Shown one piece after another: positions 29,655 to 37,191 of a DNA stretch of 37,191 nt. The position numbers and the translations under genes are program-made. A model generated the notes under the pieces. The model was not told the origin of the DNA and made no database searches. It saw only the letters and a program-made list of their open reading frames with translations. Source of the DNA: Chara braunii (Eukaryota > Streptophyta > Charophyceae > Charales > Characeae); contig BFEA01000153.1 of assembly GCA_003427395.1 (NCBI GenBank), positions 717,816 to 755,006 on the forward strand, written 5' to 3'. Numbering within the stretch: position 1 is the stretch's first letter; every line of letters starts with the position of its first letter.

Positions 29655-31385
29655 CCTATTGTCTGTGATGAAGGGGGAGGGGGTCCTACGGTCCACAAAT
29701 GTAAGACTTCCGCTCCATTTCGTGGCCCCATGGGGTCCGGCGTTTGTGAAACGCTGGACCCTCTCCCCTATCTGTCATTGAAGGGGGAGGGGGTCCAGCG
29801 TTTCACAAACTCCTGACCCTGGGGGTGCGCGAAGTGGTGCGCGGTTTCGGTGATTATGAAACGCTTAATCATGTCCCCCTATAAATATCGAAAGGGGAGA
29901 GGGTCTAACGTTTCACGAACGCTGGAGCCTACTCTCCCCTTCGGCACGGGGTGGGGTCCAACGTTTGTGAAACGCTAGACCCTCTGCCCTAACTGTGCTG
30001 AAGTTGTTGATGGTCGCCGAAGCCCACTCCACTTTGTGCCCCCATGCAGTCCGACGTTTGTCAAACGTTGGACCCTCTCCCCTTTACGCAGAGATAGGGG
30101 AGAGGGTCTAGCGTTTCACAAACGCCGCACCCCTTCTGTGCCGAAGGGGTAGTGGGGTCCGGCGTATGCGAAACGATGGACCCTTTCCCCCTTCAGCACA
30201 GCTAGGGGAGAGGGTCCAGTGTTTCACAAACGCCGGACCCTATGGCGGATCGAAGTGGAGCGGGGGTCCGGCGTTTGTGAAATGCTGGACCCTCTTCCCT
30301 GTAAGCAAAGACAGGGGAGAGGGTCTTGCGTTTCACAAACGCACGACCCCTTCTTTGCCAAAGGGGTAGTGGGGTCCGGCGTATGCGAAACGTTGGACCC
30401 TCTCCACCTTCAGCACAGATAGGGGTGAGGGTCCAGCGTTTCACATACGCCGGACCCCATGGGGGCTCCCAGTGGAGCGGGGGTCGGCGTTTGTGAAACA
30501 CTGGATCCTCTCCCCCTTGAGCACAAATAGGGGAGCAGGTCCAGCGTTTCACAAACGTCGGACCCCACTACACCTTCGACACAGAAGGGGAGAGGGTCCC
30601 GTGTTTCACAAATAGGGGAGAGGGTCCAGTGTTTCGCAAACGCTGGACCCCATGGGGGCTCGAAGTGGATTGGGGGTCCGACATTTGTCAAACGCTGGAC
30701 CCTCTCCCCTTAAGCACGGATAGGGGGGGGGGAGAGGGTTCAGTGTTTCACAAAGGCCGAACCCCCGCGCCGCTTCGAGCCCCAATGTCCACCCCTTACG
30801 CACAGATAGGGGAGACGGTCCAGCGTTTCACAAACTCAGGACCCCTTCTGTGCCGAAGGTGTAGCGGGGTCCGGCGTTTGTCAAATGTTGGACCCTTTCC
30901 CCTATCTGTGCTTAAGGGGGGAGAGGGTCGAGCGTTTCACAAACGGCGGACCACATGGGGGGTACGAAGTGGAGTGGGGTCCGGCGCCTGTGAAACGCTC
31001 GACCCTCTCCACCTTCAGCACAGTTAGTGGATAGGGTCCAGCGTTTCACAAATGTCAGACCCCATGGGGGCACGAAGTGGAGCAGGGGGTCCGACGTTTG
31101 TGAAACGCTGGACCCTCTCCCCCTATCTGTGCTAAAAGGGGAGATGGTACGGCGTTTGCATCCCACTATCCCTTGGGCACAGAAGGGGTCCAGCGTTTGT
31201 GAAACGCTGGACCCTTTCCCCTATTTGTCCTTAACGGGTCCGATGTTTGTGAAACGCTGGACCCTTTCCCCTATTTGTCCCATAGGGGAACGAAGTGGAG
31301 TGGGGTACGACACTTGTGAAACTTTGGACCCTCGTCCTTATCTATTTACAGTTAGGGGAGAGGGTCCAGCGTCCCTATCTGTGCA
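29655..31385. repeat. Palindrome array 1 (alternating-orientation 27-bp hairpins)
   Basis: About 25-28 copies of a 27-bp hairpin, GGTCCGGCGTTT-GTG-AAACGCTGGACC or its reverse complement, occur every 50-80 bp. Spacers are of two main kinds: one with CCATGGGGGCACGAAGTGGAGCGGG next to the CCGG side, one with CTCTCCCCTATCTGTGC or its complement next to the CTGG side; a CCCCTTCTGTGCCGAAGGGG spacer also occurs. Orientation (GTG versus CAC loop) alternates almost strictly and the spacers invert with it, so neighbouring units form longer inverted repeats. Frames reading through it are shadows. Confidence 0.9.
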
Positions 31386-32030
31386 AACGAAAGAGAGAGC
31401 AAAAAAGTTATAATCCCAATTCAGTCGAGCAGCTCATACTGCTGACGTATGGAAGGAGGTTAGTGGATCATGCCCTTAAGTACTTTTCATCGGACTCTAC
31501 TATGCCGACTCTTTAGAGAACAAATTCTCCCTCCCATTACGCCCTGAAAGGAACTCAAGAGGACATATCCTCAATAAGACGGAGACAATAGAAGAGAGGG
31601 GAGGGGGTCAGTGGAGGGTACACTTCATCCTTTAAAAAATCAATGGGGAGAGGAGGGGAGGGAAGGGGAGGGGAGGGGAGGCGGGGGAAGGAGGGGAGTG
31701 CTTATATGGGAGAGGACGTTACCGCTGCGTACGCCATACTCCGACCGGTTGATCCTTACAATGTACACAAGCATTCGGTGGAAAGTACGGGAAGGGGGAA
31801 TAACCCGTCGACCAGACAAGACGGGCTAAAGAACAGGATGCTGGAGGACTCACGACAGGAGAACTCAACCCGCGCTGCACGATGAGAAGGGAGCAACAAC
31901 GCTACACCCCAATGTCGCTAAAAAAAAACCAGGATAAAGCATGAGTCGTTCAAGGACGGCGGGAGTAGAACGCTGATGTTCCAATGACAAAGGGCCAATC
32001 ACTACAATGTGTTGGCTAATATACTAACTT
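31386..32030. other. Non-coding DNA with polypurine tract
   Basis: A G/A tract at about 31640-31700 (GGGGAGGGGAGGGGAGGC type) has many runs of four G and could form a G-quadruplex or triplex. The rest is unique-looking with no convincing gene; EQLILLTYGRRLVDHALKYF near 31430 is a short isolated peptide. Confidence 0.5.
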
Positions 32031-32032
32031 CT

Positions 32033-32216
32033 GGACGAAGTGGAGCGGGATCCGGCGCTTATGAAATGCTGGACCCTCGTCCCTATCTGTGCACAGTTAG
32101 GGGAGAGGGTCCAGCGTTTCACAAACGCCGGACCCCATGGGGGCACGAAGTGAAGCGGGGGTCCGACGTTTGTGAAACGCTGGACCCTCTCCCCGTTCAG
32201 CGCAGCTAGGGGAGAC
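32033..32216. repeat. Palindrome array 1, detached block
   Basis: Three hairpin units in the order GTG-type (decayed, CTTATGAA loop), CAC, GTG, with the same GAAGTGGAGCGGG and CTATCTGTGCACAGTTAGGGGAGAG spacers as the main array. It lies 650 bp away from the array, on the downstream side of the transposase-like gene. Confidence 0.85.
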
Positions 32217-32419
32217 GCCATACCACAAAAATTCGAAGCACAACACGAACGCCATCATGTCTCCTCAAACTTCAACCGCCATATCCATACTACGAAGGGC
32301 CTTGTAGATGCGACGACAATCCATGGAGTGGAGACGGAGGTCAGCCATAGCCAAAGCTCGGTCTCCTCCCTTGATCCCAACCTGCTCTATGTGGCACATG
32401 TTGCAATGCATATGGTAGG

Positions 32420-33290
32420 CGATCGTATTACACATAGCGTCCCTTTACGTCAGTGCACATACCGCATGACACAATTTACCCCTCTACATGGCACATGCCG
32501 CAATGCCCCGTTCATGCGGCGAAACAAATGTTTCACATCTACATTTGTCTTTTTCTTCGTTTTCTTTATGTATTGTACTGCTCCATAATCGTCGAAAGTT
32601 TGAAGCACCTTCACAGCAATTGTTCCGACCCTGGATGTCCTCTCCCGCACAAACTTTATCATGGCATCCCGAGCGACACTGCAAAAAAGGCATGCGTGTC
32701 GGGACATGATGTACATCATGTCGTCGATATCGTCGTTCGGATGAGGTTTCCGTCGTTTGATGTGTGTGCAACAGTATGTCATCCTGTGCCGTGCTTCGAA
32801 TGCAATGCACAAAATTTTTCCATGCTGTTTCATATCGTTGTCGAATATCCAACCACCTCCGTAGAAAACGTTCTTCCACCGCGGTGCACCATGTCTCCAA
32901 TAGTGCAACAACGGGTCACACATCTTAGCCATCCTAGATACCGTATGTTAGAGATGCGGAGCCCACATATCAAACGTGGGGTATAATATTGGCTTGTCCA
33001 CTGAACGAAGACCGACCGCCGTCATCTGTTGGGTGTACCGGAATGGAATCAGTTCTTCGTATTGTATGGGTGTTCCCCATGTGCCTGTGAGGCAATGCTT
33101 CGCATCCATAGTTGCGTCTACTGCATGCAAAAACGAAGAGCATCGAACGCGGTCCCTCATATTCAGTATTCTTCAAAATTGCCAATATCATACATCGACA
33201 CTGAGTCGTCCGGCTCACCTACAATCCTGTACATTTTATGTACAACCACACCGGCAGGCATGTCCGTCTGTTGTGTCCGTCTAATTGCTT
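32420..33290 (-). pseudogene. Second decayed frame downstream of the transposase-like gene
   Basis: It starts with MPAGVVVHKMYRIVGEPDDS and MYDIGNFEEY (from 33261), then changes frame to TMDAKHCLTGTWGTPIQYEE, LIPFRYTQQMTAVGLRSVDK, PTFDMWAPHL, TAA at 32948-32950, and in the same frame MAKMCDPLLHYWRHGAPRWK, YGGGWIFDNDMKQHGKILCI, SRHACLFCSVARDAMIKFVR and VNVDV-like sequence to about 32450. Balanced composition, one CLFC pair. It could be the C-terminal part of the transposase gene or an accessory gene of the same element. Family unknown. Confidence 0.4.
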
Positions 33291-33395
33291 GTTCTTATAA
33301 TGCCACAAACGGCTTAGTGCCCATTGCTAACTCCCGTGGTTACACACTATCACGAATACATCACCTGGTCGCGCAACATTATCCAGACTGTGCTT

Positions 33396-36252
33396 TTATC
33401 TTTTCTCAACTGAACCTGGTGCTGCCAAGGACTGTTGTGCTTTTATTGCATCCCGTTTTCGTATTTTCATTCCCGTTCTGGATTGTATCCCGCTGTTCCA
33501 TGCCCATGCTACGTTTTTAAGGTCTTGCCATCCGGGTTCCGATTCGGTTTCCACTCTCCACGTTTTGTTCCATGCATATTCGTAAAGCTTCGATAAATCG
33601 TGTTTACGACCGCATGGCCTCCAGTACTGTACGAAGACACGTGCACTCTCCATCTTCATTACACGTGCAACCCTGACTGTGCACCCTTCTTGTGCGTGGT
33701 CATCGGGAGTGCGCAAAACTACGAAATCATCGATCTCGACTGCTTTGCAAGGGTCGAATTCCGGTGTTGGTGCATCTTTCCTATGCCCGACAAAGCACGT
33801 TTTTTTCAGCGGTTGTGCTACAACGTACGGGACCGCGGACTCCGCATTCGGTTCGGTCAACGTGGGCGATGGCCAAGACGACTAGGATAGAGGCACAGTT
33901 CCAGTCTCTTCTGTCTTAATGTTGTCGAACTCAACTAGATGGTCCGTCCAGTATTGCAGTCTCTCAATCCTCAGTTGCCGCTCCTCTTCGGTTTGTGTTC
34001 CCCATTCATTCATAGCATCTTTCTATGTTTTAACCATTACCCGGATACCCGCTTTACCGTTTGCAAAGTCACCGGAAGCAGAGTTGGCTGAGTCGCGCCG
34101 AGGCTTGAAGCCCCATGTCGGCCATGCCCATCTCTTATGCGCATCCCGTTTGAACCAGTATACTGGTCCGTTTTCAGGTCCCCACCGCTTGTTGGTGCAG
34201 TGGTTTTTATAAACCATAGCCGGATTATCACCCTCCATGTAAAAAGGTGTGGTGTAGCATGACCCGAAATCATTTTGTCAAGGTAGGGATGAATTGCGGT
34301 TTTCCAGTCCACGATTTCTGTAAGCTGCGTACAGTCCACTGGCTCTTCACACGACATTCGCAATACCACGAACAGTTCGTCCATCGTGTACGCGTTGCAC
34401 CCATTGAGTTTGCGAGTGAACAAACTAAATTTCGCATCGATATCAGTATGGCTATGCCCGACTATCATGAACCCCATCTCTACAACTTCGAAAATGCGGA
34501 ACTTCACCAACATAGCGAGGAATGCAAAAACGTATCTGTTTTTTGTTCTGTCCACCACAGTTGTCAGCTTGGACGCGTGACTTTCGAGGGAGTTGCCTTT
34601 CGCAAGCTTGCACGTCTCTTAGCACTTTGGCAATGGAAGTAACAACCGAATTCGACCCGTGTGACAGATAAGGAAACCACGTGTGGTCCGGTATGGACGA
34701 TCAAGGACGGCGTCCTACCATGAGTTATTATACCAGTGAGGTTCGTTTTCATCATTGTGTTGTTAGCCATCTCCTTCGACAAATGTCGACGTGACACATG
34801 GGGAATGGTTGTTTTTGCTTGGTCCATTCCATCTATAATTATGCACAAACTCCGGGTCTTATGAAACTGAGATTCCATTGACCATTGGTCATACATCTGG
34901 CGATGGGCCCGCTGCATATCAAGGTGACTCTTTTGTGCAACAACCAGTTGGCACCGCGGCCCCGGAAGAGCGTCCTCGATCAGGATAGCGTTTTTTATGC
35001 ATTGGTTGCACCTCGCGTGATCAGTTACTCTAGCAAGTCGAACGTGCCAAAAGTAATATCTCCAGATCCTACAGAACACTTGGTACGACGAACAAGACAT
35101 ACCAAGTTTCTCTAACCTACGGACAATGTTTCTATGAACATCTTTCTTTGTACCATACATCGAAGGGAGACGAATACGGTTCCTAATCTCGAAATCTGGT
35201 CCCGTCTCCGTCTGATCTGGCATAGGGTCAGACTCGTTCAGGATAATGTCCTCAAAAGCAGACCATGTCAGCGCATATTCTGCAGTTGTCCGAGGGCGAC
35301 CATCATTGCCATGCCCTGCATCGACCGTTCCATCGTCTAGGTCATCGTTGTGCCTTTTGTTAGTGTTTCGACCACAACCCAATATCAGACACCATGCGGT
35401 AATGCACACCGGATGCATTTCTACAATAGGCTTGACCTCGGGCTTCCTTTGCAGGAGTGACGTGAAGCTACGAAGCTTCGATATCCACCACCTTCGTTTA
35501 TCCTTCCCTCAAACCGATCTGAACTCACGTCTGCACTTCTGGACCTCCGCTGGTTTCATTCGTGAGAGACACCCATAAGACTTGCAACATGTTTTCTTCA
35601 ACACGGCCTCACACTCCTCGAGGTTGCACCTACGTTCGTACGTGGCATCTGACTCGTTCGATCCTCTTTTGTGCATGCGGTAAGTGTATCTCCTTTTCCC
35701 TTGTCTACTGAGCGACGAGGAGTGAGACGCCACAGAGGTTCTTTCCACCGCGTCATCGTTGGCGACTTCGAACTCACGATTTGTCATAAGTTCATCTCGT
35801 TCGAACTCGTCTCTCTTAAGTTGTTCCCGCTCGAGCTCCTCAATCGTGGCTTGAGAAAGTACGAAATCGTATGGAACATCATCACCCTCGCACACAGGTT
35901 GGGCGTCTATGAAAGCCGCAGTCGTCGAACCAGCTGACCCTCGGGCAGAAGCGAAAGGAGTAGTTCTTTTAACGATATCATCGAGGCGAAGACGACGAAC
36001 AACATTATTGCGCTCCACCGTCTGGTGGCGGCGAACAGCACACCGTTTCGGCGACCTATTGACCGAGCTCACCCACTGTCGGCGCTTGGACGGTGTGACG
36101 TTGCTCGAAGGCGATCGACTTTCGCAGGTAACAGTGATATAAGCTACGGTCAGTGTATGTAGCAATTCAACGGACGGTTGAGAATCATGTACCGGGATGA
36201 CCCTTTCGGAATTCATAATGCCATGATCGGTTGGCCGTCGGAACCTGGCAGA
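33396..36252 (-). pseudogene. DUF7869-type transposase-like gene (probable DDE/D fold), broken
   Basis: Order on the minus strand: basic N-terminus (PSKRRQWVSSVNRSPKRCAV), acidic helix (ELEREQLKRDEFERDELM), AVLKKTCCKSYGCLSRM, VEMHPVCITAWCLILGCGRN, HARCNQCIKNA, MQRAHRQMYDQW, then IIIDGMDQAKTTIPH (Asp at 34831-34833), ADNCGGQNK (Asp at 34563-34565), MGFMIVGHSHTDIDAKFSLF (Asp at 34442-34444), and a C-terminal AVEIDDFVVLRTPD..W..V..AWNSG region. The three Asp motifs match the family I know as DUF7869; DDE catalysis is an inference. Breaks: TGA 35509-35511, a frame change near 34700, one extra A in an A-run near 34545, one missing T near 34232, TAG 34023-34025, TAG 33882-33884. Start uncertain; Met at 36216 is one candidate. 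Confidence 0.7.
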
Positions 36253-36335
36253 TAAAGTAGGCCACAACATGTGGTAATGGGAGTGTGAGATTTTGCCTGC
36301 AATCTCATTCTGTTGTTGAGGGCCCGACAAACACG

Positions 36336-36338
<3 letters not shown>

Positions 36339-36422
<84 letters not shown>
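36339..36422. repeat. (AC)n microsatellite
   Basis: About 42 AC units, the longest dinucleotide tract in the window, lying between the 5' end of the transposase-like frame and palindrome array 2. The minus-strand frame can be extended through it as Cys-Val repetition, which is not meaningful coding. Confidence 0.98.
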
Positions 36423-36425
<3 letters not shown>

Positions 36426-36474
36426 CACCCTCGCAAACAGGTCTGAGGAACGTTGGACCTCTCCACACCCCCCA

Positions 36475-37191
36475 AATGAGTCCGGCGTTTCTTAAACGCC
36501 GGTCCTCTGCCGGCAGAAGAGAGGCTATTGGTCATAAAACATTGGGCCCCCTATTCTGCCGGGAGGGCCTCGACGTTCCTGAAAAAAGGACCCCCGTTCC
36601 ACAAACGCGGGGAGGGGTCTGACATTCCAGAAAACAAGACCCCCGTTCCACAAACGCGGGGAGGGATTTGACATTCCACAAACGCCGGACCTCCCCACAC
36701 GCCCGCACCCCCAAAGGGGTTTGGCGTTTGTGAAACGTCGGACCCCCACGCACCCAAAGGGATCCGGCGTTTGTGAAACACCGGACCTCCCCACATCCCC
36801 AAAGGGGTCCGGCGTTTGTGAAACGCCGGACCCACCACACCCCCAAAAGGGTCCGGCGTTTCACAAACGCCGGACCCCCCACACCCCGAAAGGGGTCCGG
36901 CGTTTGTGAAACACCGGACCCCCCCACACCCCCAAAGGGGTCCGGCGTTTCACAAACGCTGGATCCCCCCCCCCACACCCCCAAAGGGGTCCGGCGTTTG
37001 TGAAACGCCAGACCCCCACACTCCCAAAGGGGTCCGGCGTTTCACAAACACCGGACCCCCCACACCCCCAAAGGGGTCCGGCGTTTCACAAACGCCGGAC
37101 CCCCACACCCTAAAGGAGTCCGACGTTTGTGAAACGCCGGACCCCCCACACCCCCAAGGGGGTCCGGCGTTTGTGAAACGCCGGACCCCCC
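36475..37191. repeat. Palindrome array 2 (27-bp hairpins, fixed spacers)
   Basis: About 15 units, the first four decayed, with a period of 42-49 bp, running off the window end. The core is GGTCCGGCGTTT-NNN-AAACGCCGGACC, a perfect 12-bp stem with a 3-nt loop. The spacer is always CCCACACCCCCAAAGG in the same orientation. From about 36717 the loops read GTG, GTG, GTG, CAC, GTG, CAC, GTG, CAC, CAC, GTG, GTG. Compared with array 1 the stem is symmetrical (CCGG on both sides) and the spacers do not invert. Frames reading through are shadows. Confidence 0.92.

Noticed and set aside
29655-31400. Many 70-130 codon frames inside palindrome array 1
   Set aside because: They read the hairpin units themselves (CETLDP, FTNAG type repeats) on both strands and have no independent content.
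32453-32986. 177-codon plus-strand reading frame
   Set aside because: The minus strand of the same DNA carries a more protein-like frame continuous with upstream sequence across one stop.
7911-35511. Reassigned stop codons or programmed readthrough
   Set aside because: All three stop codons interrupt frames and frameshifts occur in the same genes, which fits decay rather than a variant genetic code or recoding.
36216-36468. Extension of the transposase-like frame through the AC microsatellite
   Set aside because: It would add over 25 alternating Cys-Val residues; a start downstream of the microsatellite is more credible.
36475-37191. CRISPR-like array
   Set aside because: Repeats are regularly spaced, but the spacers are near-identical rather than unique, the repeats are full palindromes in both orientations, there are no cas genes, and the window is eukaryotic.

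Overview
The window is repeat-rich eukaryotic nuclear DNA with no intact protein-coding gene that I can defend. Evidence for a eukaryote: a clean GT-AG intron at 15704-15846, a Ty3/gypsy-type retroelement leader with a tRNA-Asp primer-binding site, long dinucleotide microsatellites, and long stretches with no genes. My best guess is a streptophyte (plant-lineage) alga such as Chara, because the larger decayed proteins resemble families I associate with that genome. That is recollection plus inference, not a search result.

Layout. 1-1.6 kb: microsatellite and degenerate tandem repeats. 1.7-3.0 kb (+): a decayed, frameshifted coding remnant with two cysteine-rich clusters, family unknown. 3.2-6.7 kb: non-coding, with a five-copy 140-180 bp repeat family, a (GA)n tract and the probable end of a 5' LTR. 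6.74-8.3 kb (+): primer-binding site, leader and a gag-like reading frame broken by stops; no pol follows. 8.4-14.4 kb: non-coding, homopolymer-rich, with a 292 bp near-perfect palindrome (foldback or MITE-like) at 10.88-11.17 kb and several local repeats. 14.5-22.6 kb (-): the main gene-like block. Over about 8 kb on one strand it reads as an unknown N-terminal domain, a Lys/Arg-rich linker, a ParB/sulfiredoxin-like domain (NGQHT), a helical middle, a DNA methylase (N4/N6)-like domain, a charged and glycine-rich region, four 62-aa repeats, one intron, and a Ulp1 (C48) cysteine protease domain. It is broken by many in-frame stops and several frameshifts. Whether it was one gene or two cannot be settled here. 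22.7-25.5 kb: tandem repeats (299 bp, 39 bp, about 21-24 bp periods). 25.5-29.6 kb: AT-rich, with a broken minus-strand gene of unknown family. 29.65-31.4, 32.03-32.22 and 36.48-37.19 kb: arrays of 27 bp palindromes with spacers. 32.4-36.25 kb (-): a decayed transposase-like gene (DGMDQAKT / DNCGGQNK / GHSHTDID motifs; DUF7869-type, probably DDE/RNase H fold) followed by a second decayed frame.

The two most interesting signals are (1) the association of a ParB-like fold with a DNA-methylase-like fold, and possibly a Ulp1 protease, in a eukaryotic gene, an architecture otherwise familiar from phages and bacterial mobile elements; and (2) the palindrome arrays, in which the 3-nt loop flips between GTG and CAC. 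In the right-hand array this flip happens while the spacers keep one orientation, suggesting inversion of the hairpin core itself. A third, window-wide pattern is that the premature stops are mostly TAG and TGA, often where Trp would fit, as expected if cytosine deamination is erasing methylated repeats.
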